The translations under genes were made by a program, and so were the position numbers. The notes under the pieces were generated by a model, which was given only the letters and a program-made list of their open reading frames with translations, was not told the DNA's origin and did not search any database. From assembly GCF_017495225.1 (NCBI RefSeq), contig NZ_JAFEIG010000020.1, positions 434,001 to 498,000 of the forward strand: a DNA stretch of 64,000 nucleotides, given 5' to 3'. Positions 28,766-38,179 of the stretch are shown here, piece after piece. Source of the stretch: Daejeonella sp. Its GTDB lineage: Bacteria > Bacteroidota > Bacteroidia > Sphingobacteriales > Sphingobacteriaceae. Position 1 is the stretch's first letter. Each line of letters starts with the position of its first letter.

Positions 28766-30805
28766 TCATAAAAAATAAGTTAAAATGAAAAATGAGATCA
28801 ATAGCAAGAGCATTGTTGTTAAATACTGTTGCAATTTACCGCTTTGAGTCTTTTTTGCTAGTCGGCCGATAAGCTTAGCCAGACTTCCTGTAGCATTTAC
28901 TAAGCCATCAATTAGGTTTTTATCAATCCATGAACTAATTAATGACAGCAATCTGACCAAAAAAGCTGATTTTAAAACTAAGGCGTCAATAACCTTTTGA
29001 TCAAACCAATAAGATATTTTTGAAAGTTTTTCAACATTTGCGATGAAAACCAAACTATATAATTCATTTAGATACCATTCACGCTTTGAAAAACGATAAA
29101 AAATACCTTTTCCAAAACCGTTAAAATTATCCCTCTTTACATAAAGTGAATAGGATAAAACTATTAAAACAAGCGTTCCAAATGTTAAAATAATTGGAAT
29201 AATCGAATGAAAAAGCTCATTTTTTTGAATATTAAAGCTCGGAAATACATTCATAATCCAAGAATTTTCTGAAGAAAAAGGATTAACCGAAAAAACTAAA
29301 AACAAACAAAAAAATGCAAGGACCACTAAAACGTAGGTCATTTTTTTAGAAGGATCTTTTATTTCCTGAACTTGTTCTAAACTTAATAAGTTAGATTTTA
29401 CAAAAAATACTTTAAAGAGCAATCTGCTAATATAAAAAACTGTTAGCCAGCTGGTTAATACCATTAAATATGGCAATATTTGGGATAAAGCATTTCTGTT
29501 TTCTGCCCATTCAAATGCAGAAACAATGATAGCATCTTTTGAAAGATAAGCAGAAGTAAATGGGAGTCCGATAAGTGCTGCAGATGCCAAACACATAGCC
29601 CAAAAAGTAAGGGGCATACTTTTTCGGAGTCCGCCCATCATTCGAATATCCTGATAATCAAAATCTAAGCCTATTTTATCGCGGTAATGATGAAGCTGAT
29701 GAATTATTGATCCAGCTGCCAAAAATAAGAGGCACTTAAAGAAAGCATGAGTTGTTAAATGAAAAATGCTTTGAGAATAAGCACCAATGCCCATTGCCAT
29801 GACCATAAATCCTAATTGAGAGATGGTAGAATAAGCTAAAATACGTTTGATGTTGTTTTGAGTTAGAGCAATAGTTGCAGCCATAAATGCCGTAATAGCA
29901 CCTATAAACACCATCATATTTAAAACAAAGGGATCGAAAACTGGATAAACTCTAGCAATTAAAAATACACCTGCGGCAACCATAGTGGCAGCATGAATGA
30001 GTGAGGAGACAGACGTTGGGCCTTCCATTGCATCCGGTAGCCAAGTATGAAGAGGGAATTGAGCAGATTTAGCCATGGCCCCCATAAAAAAACCTATTCC
30101 TGCAATAGTAAGCCATATTTCAGAGATTTGCTGCGTACCAAATATCCAAAGATTATCCTTAATTACTGAGGCATTAAATAGTCCATCTTCACCAAAAAGA
30201 ATAGAGATATCAAGAGTATGAAATTGACTGAAAATGATCATTATCCCGAGCAAGAAGCCAATATCCCCTATTCGGTTCATTACAAAGGCCTTTTTTGCCG
30301 CTTGAGATGCTTCATGTTTAGTAAACCAAAATCCTATCAATAAAAATGAGGAAAAACCAACAAGCTCCCAAAATAAATAAATCAACAAGAGATTATCTGA
30401 AATGGAGAGGGCGAGCATTGAAAAACAAAAAAGACCCAAATAAGCCCAATATCGGTGAATATTGGGATCGTTTTTCATGTATGAGCGAGAATAAATATGT
30501 ACTAAGACAGAAATTCCTGAAACTAGACTGATCATCAGCAAGGAAAGATTATTCAGCAAAACACCAGCTGTAAACTGAATTTCGCCAATTAAAAACCAAT
30601 TTAATTGATAATGAACTGGTGCCTTATTCCAAATTAAGGAAACTAAATAAATAGAAAGTATAAAAGCAATAGAAATATTAGCAAGAGCTAGATTTCCTCC
30701 CCCACCCTTTTTTCCGAAAATTATTATGATGAAGGATAACAAGGGCAATAAAATCAATACAATTGAAAGTAAAGCAGCAAATCCTGAAAACTCTAGTCCA
30801 GCCAT
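28766..30805 (-). CDS. nuoL: NADH-quinone oxidoreductase subunit L
   Basis: 679 residues, the longest antiporter-like subunit. Conserved parts are 'FFMGAMAKSAQFPLHTWLPD', 'NNIKRILAYSTISQLGFMVM' and 'HAFFKCLLFLAAGSIIHQLH'. The C-terminal part carries the long lateral (amphipathic) helix region and further spans. It is separated from nuoK by one base, and about 55 bases lie before nuoM, the largest gap between the H to N genes apart from I-H. It occupies the distal end of the proton-pumping arm. Confidence 0.96.
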   Translation of the reverse strand: MAGLEFSGFAALLSIVLILLPLLSFIIIIFGKKGGGGNLALANISIAFILSIYLVSLIWNKAPVHYQLNWFLIGEIQFTAGVLLNNLSLLMISLVSGISVLVHIYSRSYMKNDPNIHRYWAYLGLFCFSMLALSISDNLLLIYLFWELVGFSSFLLIGFWFTKHEASQAAKKAFVMNRIGDIGFLLGIMIIFSQFHTLDISILFGEDGLFNASVIKDNLWIFGTQQISEIWLTIAGIGFFMGAMAKSAQFPLHTWLPDAMEGPTSVSSLIHAATMVAAGVFLIARVYPVFDPFVLNMMVFIGAITAFMAATIALTQNNIKRILAYSTISQLGFMVMAMGIGAYSQSIFHLTTHAFFKCLLFLAAGSIIHQLHHYRDKIGLDFDYQDIRMMGGLRKSMPLTFWAMCLASAALIGLPFTSAYLSKDAIIVSAFEWAENRNALSQILPYLMVLTSWLTVFYISRLLFKVFFVKSNLLSLEQVQEIKDPSKKMTYVLVVLAFFCLFLVFSVNPFSSENSWIMNVFPSFNIQKNELFHSIIPIILTFGTLVLIVLSYSLYVKRDNFNGFGKGIFYRFSKREWYLNELYSLVFIANVEKLSKISYWFDQKVIDALVLKSAFLVRLLSLISSWIDKNLIDGLVNATGSLAKLIGRLAKKTQSGKLQQYLTTMLLLLISFFILTYFL

Positions 30806-30806
30806 C

Positions 30807-31112
30807 TTAATTTCTCAGATTATCAATTTTTGAAGGATCAATTGTTTTAAAGTGTTTATACACATTTAAAATAATTGCTAAAGCCACTGCCACACCTGCG
30901 GCGGCTAGAACTATTGCGAATAGTGCGAACATTTGTCCACCACCATTTATTTTATCATACTTTCCAAAAGCTACAAAATTCAAAATAGCGGCATTTATCA
31001 TAAATTCAATGCCAATTAGCACTTGAATTGCATTCTTTTTGGTTAATACAGCATATAAACCAATAGAAAAGAGGCAGGCACCAATGATTAAAAAGTGTGA
31101 TAATGGTATCAT
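30807..31112 (-). CDS. nuoK: NADH-quinone oxidoreductase subunit K
   Basis: 101 residues with three membrane spans, the normal size. The conserved 'IQVLIGIEFMINAAILNFVA' helix holds the membrane glutamate, and 'GGGQMFALFAIVLAAAGVAV' the second. It overlaps nuoJ by four bases and lies one base from nuoL. It couples the membrane arm to the quinone site with NuoJ and NuoH. Confidence 0.96.
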   Translation of the reverse strand: MIPLSHFLIIGACLFSIGLYAVLTKKNAIQVLIGIEFMINAAILNFVAFGKYDKINGGGQMFALFAIVLAAAGVAVALAIILNVYKHFKTIDPSKIDNLRN

Positions 31113-31642
31113 ATCTTTTTATCCTTTCTAGCCAAATGCGCGGCTCCAACGAGTGCCATCATTAAAAAAACCGACAATATTTCAAAAGGAAGTAAGTAAA
31201 AAGTCATACTTTGAATACCGATTAAATGAATCGTATTTTCATTTTTAGAAATCGGGCTGCCTGATTTAATCCATTCCAATTGAGAAAAATCTCGCTCCGT
31301 AAATATTTGAAGCAAAATAAATAAGAATGCTAGCGAAATAAAAATTCCGACATAATGCTTGACTTTAAATACCCTTTTTGCTGGCTCCATGGCATTTAAA
31401 AGTTCTTTATTGGAGAGCATAAATGCAAATAGCATTAATACCAAGACACCTCCTGCATAAAGTACTACTTGCGTTAATGCAATAAAATCAGCTAGTGCAA
31501 ACACGTAAATTGCTGCCAGTGAAAATAGAGTAACGAAAAACAAAAATATACTCCTAACTAAATTCCGACTTGTCACTACGATGAGTGCTGAAAGTAGCAA
31601 TAAAGCAGCAAAAAAATAGAATATCACTTGTTCAGCGTTCAT
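31109..31642 (-). CDS. nuoJ: NADH-quinone oxidoreductase subunit J
   Basis: 177 residues with about five membrane spans. The conserved 'YVFALADFIALTQVVLYAGG' and 'VLVLMLFAFMLSNKE' regions mark the third helix, which flexes at a pi-bulge in this subunit. It starts two bases after the nuoI stop and overlaps nuoK by four bases, so the cluster is tightly coupled. Confidence 0.95.
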   Translation of the reverse strand: MNAEQVIFYFFAALLLLSALIVVTSRNLVRSIFLFFVTLFSLAAIYVFALADFIALTQVVLYAGGVLVLMLFAFMLSNKELLNAMEPAKRVFKVKHYVGIFISLAFLFILLQIFTERDFSQLEWIKSGSPISKNENTIHLIGIQSMTFYLLPFEILSVFLMMALVGAAHLARKDKKI

Positions 31643-31644
31643 TT

Positions 31645-32226
31645 CTAATTGTTTTTAGGAGTGATGATTGCCTGTTTTGCAGCAAGTCGTTCAGCATTGA
31701 GTTTTTCAAGTGCTAATCTCTTTTCATTAGCTTCTTCAGCAGTCATATCCGAAAATTTATAAGTCATTTCACTGAGATCGGTCATACTTCTATCATAAGT
31801 ATCGGTCATAACAATACATTCTGTGGGACAAACGACGGTGCACAAACCACAGTACATACATTTTGCCATATCGATATCAAACTTCGCAGCATATAATCTT
31901 TTGGTAGTACCATCAGAGGTTTTGCCAATTGCTTCGGTAGATTTAATACTTTTAATATCAATACAATCAACAGGGCAGACTTTTGCGCAGAGGTCACAAA
32001 CAATACAGTCGTCCATTTCTACATCCAATTGATAGCGTCCAACATCTGGTACTGGCAATTTTACATGCGGATATTGAATGGTGTTTATACCAGAATTTTG
32101 AGCAAAGTAATTAGGATCAGAGATAGCCTTCACATTTCTGCTTTCTGTAGCAGCAAAGATATGACCTAGCGTTAATCTTAAGCCTTTAATAACTGTTTTA
32201 AATACATTAATTACTGTTTCTACCAT
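31645..32226 (-). CDS. nuoI: NADH-quinone oxidoreductase subunit I
   Basis: 193 residues. It carries two [4Fe-4S] clusters, N6a and N6b, seen as 'CIVCDLCAKVCPVDCIDI' and 'CMYCGLCTVVCPTECIVM'. NuoI forwards electrons to the quinone-reducing site and links the peripheral arm to the membrane. The N-terminus is unusually plain, while the C-terminus extends by about thirty charged residues after the second cluster. It lies 49 bases after nuoH and two bases before nuoJ. Confidence 0.95.
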   Translation of the reverse strand: MVETVINVFKTVIKGLRLTLGHIFAATESRNVKAISDPNYFAQNSGINTIQYPHVKLPVPDVGRYQLDVEMDDCIVCDLCAKVCPVDCIDIKSIKSTEAIGKTSDGTTKRLYAAKFDIDMAKCMYCGLCTVVCPTECIVMTDTYDRSMTDLSEMTYKFSDMTAEEANEKRLALEKLNAERLAAKQAIITPKNN

Positions 32227-32275
32227 TCTCTTTGGCTTAAAATTAAAGCCTTTATAATTAATTATTTCAATCCTT

Positions 32276-33346
32276 TTACATCATTGTTAATCGCCAAATA
32301 CCGGAGATGAACAAACACAAAAAAGCGAGTGGGGTTAATACTTTCCAACAAAAACTCATCAATTGATCCACTCGAAGGCGTGGTAGAGTCCATCTTAACC
32401 AGATTTGAACTGCTACAACAGTTAATGTCTTTAGCAAAATCCAAAAAATGCCCCAAGCCATACCTGTTGTCCAACTTGCTAAAGGTAACTTATAAATATT
32501 GGGCAGCGGACTATTCCAACCGCCAAGGAAGAGTACTACGCCTATCATCCCGACTAAAAACATCATGGAATATTCGGCTAAGAATATAAAGGCAAATCTC
32601 AACCCTGAATATTCAATATGAAAGCCACCAACAAGTTCCGATTCAGCTTCAGGGATATCAAATGGTGCGCGATTACATTCAGCTAGAGATGCAATGAAAT
32701 AAATGATGTAGGCTAAAATAAGATGTGGAGCTTGAAAAATATTCCAAGCTAAAAATCCGCCAAGCTCCTTCACCTCCCAAATACCGAAAAATTTAACAGA
32801 TTCTAATGATAAAATACCTTGTTTAATCGTGATTTCTTGAAGATTTAACGATTGAGAGATCATAACAACCGATAAAAGAGATATGCCTGCAGGGATTTCA
32901 TAAGAAACCATTTGGGCTACCGAACGCATAGAACCAAGCAAAGCATATTTATTGTTTGAACCCCAACCTGCCATTAAAATACCAAGTGTTTCAACAGATA
33001 GAATGGCAAAAATATAGAAAAGTCCGAGGTTTAATGACGCAGGTACAAGTCCCGGAGCCCATGGCAATGCCGCAAAGCCTAAATAAACCGAGACAAAAAT
33101 AATGATTGGAGCTAGTACAAAGAGAAATTTATCAGCTGCTTTAGGGATAATAAATTCCTTTTGAAGCATTTTAAGAATATCTGCAAATGACTGGAGTGAG
33201 CCATATTTACCTACTTCCATTGGACCCAAACGATCTTGAATAAAAGCAGATATTTTACGCTCTGAATAGACAGCAAACAAGGTAAATAGGGCAGTAAACA
33301 CAAATAATGCACTAGCAACCAAGATGTATGTCAGGTAGAAATTCAA
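32276..33346 (-). CDS. nuoH: NADH-quinone oxidoreductase subunit H
   Basis: 356 residues with about eight membrane spans; it forms the quinone chamber and the joint to the peripheral arm. Conserved segments are '[20 protein letters not shown]', '[20 protein letters not shown]' and '[19 protein letters not shown]'. The most upstream possible start is a TTG at 33346, since a stop lies upstream in frame and the next Met is far inside. A TAAGTTTG promoter element is 19 bases upstream and supports a TTG start. It is the first gene of the local cluster, because murI, not nuoG, precedes it. Confidence 0.94.
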   Translation of the reverse strand: MNFYLTYILVASALFVFTALFTLFAVYSERKISAFIQDRLGPMEVGKYGSLQSFADILKMLQKEFIIPKAADKFLFVLAPIIIFVSVYLGFAALPWAPGLVPASLNLGLFYIFAILSVETLGILMAGWGSNNKYALLGSMRSVAQMVSYEIPAGISLLSVVMISQSLNLQEITIKQGILSLESVKFFGIWEVKELGGFLAWNIFQAPHLILAYIIYFIASLAECNRAPFDIPEAESELVGGFHIEYSGLRFAFIFLAEYSMMFLVGMIGVVLFLGGWNSPLPNIYKLPLASWTTGMAWGIFWILLKTLTVVAVQIWLRWTLPRLRVDQLMSFCWKVLTPLAFLCLFISGIWRLTMM

Positions 33347-33365
33347 TTTGTAGCTTTTGTATATG

Positions 33366-33373
33366 CAAACTTA
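33366..33373 (-). promoter_or_regulatory. Promoter -7 element for the nuoH-N operon
   Basis: On the minus strand TAAGTTTG matches TAnnTTTG exactly and would start transcription about 15 bases before the TTG start of nuoH. No good -33 TTTG is visible. It lies in the 68-base gap after murI, so the nuo genes may be transcribed on their own. Confidence 0.55.
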
Positions 33374-33414
33374 CATAATCTGCGTAAAAATGCAGTGTAT
33401 TTCATATATAAAAC

Positions 33415-34221
33415 TTAATCCCAGATAGGTTTATAAGACAAATGTATTTTTTCACCAAAAAACAAGCGTGTACTACTTGCAAAAGAAGGGGTATAATCTG
33501 AAATATAAAATTGATGTTTCTTTACTGGGCCAGCATTTAAAAGTTCAAGGGCAGTTAAACGTTCTTTTAAATGTTCTGCAACAATTTCAGCTGTATTAAT
33601 TATTTCAACCTTTCCTTTATAGAAAGCCTTTATTTCTGGCTTAATTAGAGGATAATGTGTACAAGCTAAAATCAGGCTATCAATCTTTTTTAATTTTGAT
33701 GATGATAGATATGAGTTAATTACCGTATTACTGATGGTATTATTAAAAAATCCTTCCTCAATCATTGGTGCCAATAAAGGTGTGGCTAGGGAAGAAACTT
33801 GAATTTCAGGATTTATAGCTTTAAACTTTTTTGCGTAAATATCAGAACGAATGGTTGATTTTGTTCCAATTACACCAATTCGACCATGATTAGGTGAATT
33901 TGCGAGTAAATTAACTACAGGATCAATTACATTCACAATTGGAACTTTATCTCCCAAAAAGTGAACAAGTTCATGATAAGCATGCGCAGAAGCCGTGTTG
34001 CAGGCGATTAAAATCAGTTTGCAGTTTTTATCAAGCAAAAATTTAGCAATTTTAAGGCTATAGAATTTAATTGCTTCTGGCGACTTATCCCCATAAGGCA
34101 TGTGGGCTGTATCTCCAAAGTAAATTAATTGCTCTTTGGGAAGAATCTTACGAATGGCATTAGCCACTGTTAATCCCCCGATGCCAGAATCAAAAATCCC
34201 AATAGGTAGTGCTGAACTCAT
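33415..34221 (-). CDS. murI: Glutamate racemase
   Basis: 268 residues, normal for MurI. It interconverts L- and D-glutamate to supply D-Glu for peptidoglycan. The two catalytic cysteines are in 'LIACNTASA' and 'LACTHYPLI', and the N-terminal substrate site reads 'GIFDSGIGGLTVA'. It has its own TAATTTTG element ending four bases before the ATG. It stands between the nuo operon and the Skp/BamA genes, all on the minus strand, but the terminator at 34292-34325 separates it from the latter. Confidence 0.96.
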   Translation of the reverse strand: MSSALPIGIFDSGIGGLTVANAIRKILPKEQLIYFGDTAHMPYGDKSPEAIKFYSLKIAKFLLDKNCKLILIACNTASAHAYHELVHFLGDKVPIVNVIDPVVNLLANSPNHGRIGVIGTKSTIRSDIYAKKFKAINPEIQVSSLATPLLAPMIEEGFFNNTISNTVINSYLSSSKLKKIDSLILACTHYPLIKPEIKAFYKGKVEIINTAEIVAEHLKERLTALELLNAGPVKKHQFYISDYTPSFASSTRLFFGEKIHLSYKPIWD

Positions 34222-34225
34222 ATTT

Positions 34226-34233
34226 CAAAATTA
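34226..34233 (-). promoter_or_regulatory. Promoter -7 element of murI
   Basis: On the minus strand TAATTTTG is followed by AAAT and the murI ATG. It matches TAnnTTTG, which would put the start site at or beside the ATG. No clear -33 element. Confidence 0.5.
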
Positions 34234-34291
34234 AGATAATATTTTAAACCTAACACGAATAGAATTAGAATTAGCACAATCAAAATTCGGA

Positions 34292-34325
34292 CAAAAAAAA
34301 TGCGAAGCTAAAAGCTTCGCATTTT
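34292..34325 (-). terminator. Intrinsic terminator of the Skp/OmpH genes
   Basis: Arms 34297-34309 and 34313-34325 form a perfect 13-bp stem with core GCGAAGC, loop AAA. On the minus strand the hairpin runs into a T-stretch, as expected for a terminator of the skp-bamA direction. Confidence 0.88.
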
Positions 34326-34342
34326 AATTAGAATCATTCTAA

Positions 34343-34894
34343 TTATTTTGCTGCAGGTGTAGCTGCAATACCCAATTTAGTTTTAACAATAGCAATGATA
34401 TCTTCACCACCGTCAAAGTAAATAACTCCTGGCTGTGATACATCAAATATGTATGCGAAACCCTTTTCTTTTGCAACAACTTTAACCGCATCTTCTGCTT
34501 TCTTAAAAACGGGCTGATAAAGTTCTGTACGTTTAGCAGTCAATTCTTCTTGAGCCTTTTCTTGAGCGTCAGTTATACGTTTCTCAAGATCTTGAATTGT
34601 ACCACCAAGCGTTGTTAATTCTTTCTCAAGAACAGCTCTATTAGCCTCACTTAGAGTTTTGTATTTCTCTTCATAAGTAGTAACTAATTTTTGACGCTCT
34701 GCTCCCATCAACTCAAGAGATGTTTGCTTAGCTTTCGCATATGTTTGAAAACTTGCATCTGCAGCCTTCATTTCTGGCATTGCTTGTAATAAATCCGCAG
34801 AATTAATATGACCAAATTTTTGCTGTGCATTTGCCGCATTTACTGAAAGTATCATTCCTACTGCAAGCACTCCTATTTTTAATAGATTTTTCAT
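34343..34894 (-). CDS. OmpH/Skp family periplasmic chaperone (copy 1)
   Basis: 183 residues. A signal peptide ('VLAVGMILSVNAANA') is followed by a short strand 'QKFGHINSADLLQAMPEMK', a long charged helical hairpin of about 100 residues, and a return to a beta segment near the C-terminus ('KGFAYIFDVSQPGVIYFDGG'). This is the jellyfish-like Skp layout, holding unfolded outer-membrane proteins in transit to BamA. A second skp-like gene is 42 bases upstream and bamA follows upstream of that, so the three form an outer-membrane assembly unit. Confidence 0.92.
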   Translation of the reverse strand: MKNLLKIGVLAVGMILSVNAANAQQKFGHINSADLLQAMPEMKAADASFQTYAKAKQTSLELMGAERQKLVTTYEEKYKTLSEANRAVLEKELTTLGGTIQDLEKRITDAQEKAQEELTAKRTELYQPVFKKAEDAVKVVAKEKGFAYIFDVSQPGVIYFDGGEDIIAIVKTKLGIAATPAAK

Positions 34895-34935
34895 TGTTTT
34901 TTTATAGTCTGTTTTTGTTTATGATTAGTGAGATC

Positions 34936-35463
34936 TTATTTATTTGCACCCGGCTTATAACCAAGTTTTGTTATTACTTCATTACTTTTATCTAAACGCG
35001 GATTTGCATACAATAGCGTAATCTCGCTGTTTTTATCAAATACCATATCCAATTGTTGTGCATCGGCAATTGCTTGTATTGCTTTTGAAACACGATCTTG
35101 AATAGGTTTAATCAATTTTGATCGGACTTGAAAAAGTTCACCTTCAAAACCAAACTTTAATCGTTGGTATTCTTTTGCTTCTTGTTCTTTCTGTACTATT
35201 TCATCTTCGCGTTTTTTACGCATTTCAGGGTTTAGTAATACTTGATCAGCCTGGTAGGCTTTAAACATGTCTTCAATATTAGCAAATTTTATATCAATCT
35301 CTTTCTGCCATTGCTCAGATAATGCATCAAGCTGCTTTTGTGCAGAATTATACTCTGGAATATGTTTCAAAATATAGTCACTATCAACATAAGCGAACCG
35401 TTGTGCATATCCTCCTAAACTTGAAAGAACCAATAATAATGCGATTATAACGATTTTTTTCAT
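34936..35463 (-). CDS. OmpH/Skp family periplasmic chaperone (copy 2)
   Basis: 175 residues with a signal peptide ('IIALLLVLSSLGGYA'). It starts with 'QRFAYVDSDYILKHIPEYN', the Skp N-terminal strand and helix, and continues with a charged coiled helix of about 100 residues and a final 'MVFDKNSEITLLYANPRLDK' strand. It is similar in plan to the neighbouring Skp-like protein but only moderately similar in sequence, so the two are diverged paralogues rather than a recent duplication. It lies between bamA and copy 1. Confidence 0.92.
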   Translation of the reverse strand: MKKIVIIALLLVLSSLGGYAQRFAYVDSDYILKHIPEYNSAQKQLDALSEQWQKEIDIKFANIEDMFKAYQADQVLLNPEMRKKREDEIVQKEQEAKEYQRLKFGFEGELFQVRSKLIKPIQDRVSKAIQAIADAQQLDMVFDKNSEITLLYANPRLDKSNEVITKLGYKPGANK

Positions 35464-35574
35464 TTGTATATAATTATTTTGCTAAACCTAGAATTTTTGA
35501 ACTCAAAATCCAAAAAAGGCTTGAGCAATTTAAGATTTATTTTTCTGATTTTCTATTTGTCGCAATTAGATAAA

Positions 35575-38118
35575 TTAATTGAAACCTCCATTAATCGCTT
35601 GAGATATACTAAACGTAAAAGGATTTCTTCCATTGTCTGGTAAGCCAGGAATTTTATCAAAGGCAAAGCCATAATCAATTCCTAGTAATCCGAATATAGG
35701 AAGGAATACCCTAGCACCAACACCAGCGGTTCTTCGAATATTAAATGGTGCAAAATCTCTAAATCTATTCCATGTATTTCCACCTTCAGCAAAAGCAAGA
35801 ACAAAAATTGTTGCACTCTGGCTAGCCGTAATTGGGTGTCTTAACTCTAATACATATTTATTAAAAATCGGACTACCTGAACCTTGTGCAATTCTAGGAT
35901 CTGCACCAGCAGGAATAACTGAATTATTAGCATATCCACGCATAGCAATAATCTCAGAACCTTGTAGGAAGTCAAAGCCCTGCATTCCATCACCACCAAG
36001 CTTAAATCGCTCGAATGCCGACTGACCAACAGCTTGATTATAAACACCAAGGAATCCAAATTGAGCTTGTGCTTTTAATATTAATTTACCATAAATTCTT
36101 TGGAACCATTGAGATTCAAACTTCCATTTATGATATTCAGTAAAACGATATTTTTCTTTGTCGGTAGCAATAGCATAATTTGTTTTGTTAAACAAAGAAT
36201 AAGGAGGAGTAGCCTGAATTGTTAATTTTAAATTGGAACCTGAAGTTGGAAAAATTGGAACATCCACTGAACTTCTACTAATCTCTTGAGTTAAATTGAA
36301 GTTATATGAGTTACCTGTTGAAAATATAAACTGATTATAATTATTTAAAACATATTGCTGCAAGTTGATTGATGTATTAGCTTGAAAATAATCATCAGGC
36401 CATTTTAAACGTTGTCCGCGTGAAAAAGTCAAACCATTTAATCTAATCTTCTGCTGATTTATATCATTATTTCTTAAGCCATTAGACTGAAGTGATGTAA
36501 ATGCACTAATTCCGAAATAGATAGGTTTTTTACCTCCTAACCAAGGTTCAGAAAATGAAAAACTATAAGATTGATAAAATTTACCGTTGGTTTGACCTCT
36601 AATACTCAATTTTTGTCCATCTCCTTTAGGAAGTGGCTTCCATGCACTCTTGTTGAACAAATTCCTTGCCGAAAAATTATTAAAAGTTAATCCGAGTGTA
36701 CCAACCACTCGACCACCACCAAATCCACCTGATAATTCAATCTGATCGGATGGCTTTTCTACCACATTATATTCAATATCTACCGTACCATCACTTGGAT
36801 TTATATTAATAGGCTTTGGATCTGTCTTAGTATCATCAAAATTACCTAATTGGGCAATTTCACGGGTACTTCTAACAATTAATTCTTTAGAAAACTTCTG
36901 TCCTGGCTTGGTACGAATCTCTCTAAGAATAACCTTATCATTGGTTAATTCGTTACCCTTAACCATAATCTTATTAATAGTGTACTGCGGACCTTCGTAC
37001 AAACGAATTTCAAGATCTATGGTGTCACCATAAATTTTAGTTTGCACCGGATCAATATTAAAGGTAAGATAACCATCATTCAAATAAAGAGAAGAAACAT
37101 CATCCCCCCCAGGACTACTTGATAATTTCTTATCTAATTTCTTTTCACTAAAAACCTCTCCTTTTTTAATGGAAAGAATGGCATCTAATATTTTAGTTGA
37201 ATATTTAGCATTTCCCGCCCAAGTAACATTTCCGAAATAATATTTAGGACCTTCGTATAGGTCGATCTTTATACCAATGGTATTATCACCAGTTCTAAAG
37301 GTCGTATCTTTTAATATTTCAGCGTCGCGATAGCCTTTCTCATGCATTTTTGAAATCATGGACAACTTATCTTCATCATATTTATTTTGAAGAAACTTTC
37401 CTGATCCAAATACTTTATAAATGGCCTTTTGCTTAGTCTTTTTTAGATATTTTTTAAGAGCGGCACTTTTAAAGTCCTTGTTCCCTGTAAAAGTAATATC
37501 ACTGATTTTTACACGATCATTTTTATCAACTTTGATATCCAAAATCATGTTATTTGCTTCAGAAGTGTCTTTTCGTTGGGTAATAGTTACGTCTGTAAAT
37601 AAAAAGCCCTTTTCATTAAAATGCTTTTTAATGATATCCGTTGTAGTTTTTAAAAGGTTTTCATTTACAACTTTACCGGTTTTATCATTTAATTTCTCGT
37701 TTACATCTGTTACTTCACCCTTTTTTAATCCTAAAAGTTCAATTTTAGTTAATCGAGGACGTTCTACTACAGCAATTTCAAAAAATACGGTATCCGACCT
37801 TATTTCGGCGATATTTAATTTTACATCATCAAAAAGACCTTGAGCCCATAAATTTTTAACTGCATTAGAAGTAGCATCACCTGGAACTGTAATACGATCA
37901 CCTTTTGTAAGTTTTGAAATGGTAATCAATACATCCTTGTCCAAGAATTCAGTACCAATTACGCTTGTACCTCCGATAACCAATTCTTGAGGGTTAAGGT
38001 AACTTAATTCGGAATTTGACGTAGTTCTAGTAGGTGTTGGTGTTCCAGTTCGCCCAAACTGAGCCATTGCAGAAGTACCAGATATTAGTAGGAAAAATAA
38101 TATTAGAATGCGGTTCAT
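35575..38118 (-). CDS. bamA: Outer-membrane protein assembly factor BamA
   Basis: 847 residues. A signal peptide (~1-19) is followed by a Ser/Thr-rich stretch and several POTRA-type repeats, with segments 'TKIELLGLKKGEVTDVNEKL' and 'VKGNELTNDKVILREI', and a C-terminal Omp85 barrel containing 'GLTFNNFSARNLF' and the final '...NPFTFSISQAING'. BamA inserts beta-barrel proteins into the outer membrane. The flanking skp-like genes and uppS make a compact envelope cluster on the minus strand. A promoter-like TATTTTAG lies upstream. Confidence 0.94.
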   Translation of the reverse strand: MNRILILFFLLISGTSAMAQFGRTGTPTPTRTTSNSELSYLNPQELVIGGTSVIGTEFLDKDVLITISKLTKGDRITVPGDATSNAVKNLWAQGLFDDVKLNIAEIRSDTVFFEIAVVERPRLTKIELLGLKKGEVTDVNEKLNDKTGKVVNENLLKTTTDIIKKHFNEKGFLFTDVTITQRKDTSEANNMILDIKVDKNDRVKISDITFTGNKDFKSAALKKYLKKTKQKAIYKVFGSGKFLQNKYDEDKLSMISKMHEKGYRDAEILKDTTFRTGDNTIGIKIDLYEGPKYYFGNVTWAGNAKYSTKILDAILSIKKGEVFSEKKLDKKLSSSPGGDDVSSLYLNDGYLTFNIDPVQTKIYGDTIDLEIRLYEGPQYTINKIMVKGNELTNDKVILREIRTKPGQKFSKELIVRSTREIAQLGNFDDTKTDPKPININPSDGTVDIEYNVVEKPSDQIELSGGFGGGRVVGTLGLTFNNFSARNLFNKSAWKPLPKGDGQKLSIRGQTNGKFYQSYSFSFSEPWLGGKKPIYFGISAFTSLQSNGLRNNDINQQKIRLNGLTFSRGQRLKWPDDYFQANTSINLQQYVLNNYNQFIFSTGNSYNFNLTQEISRSSVDVPIFPTSGSNLKLTIQATPPYSLFNKTNYAIATDKEKYRFTEYHKWKFESQWFQRIYGKLILKAQAQFGFLGVYNQAVGQSAFERFKLGGDGMQGFDFLQGSEIIAMRGYANNSVIPAGADPRIAQGSGSPIFNKYVLELRHPITASQSATIFVLAFAEGGNTWNRFRDFAPFNIRRTAGVGARVFLPIFGLLGIDYGFAFDKIPGLPDNGRNPFTFSISQAINGGFN

Positions 38119-38179
38119 TTGTTGTATTTAACGGTGCTAAAATAAGCTAATCGCTTGTTAAAAAGTGTTAAAAGTGAAA

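Noticed and set aside
32262..32589. Short open frames on both strands over the 3' end of nuoH
   Set aside because: They overlap a conserved nuoH reading frame and look like by-products of AT-rich codon use.
37421..37843. 140-residue open frame antisense to bamA
   Set aside because: It lies wholly within bamA on the other strand, has low-complexity hydrophobic composition and no promoter or recognised family.
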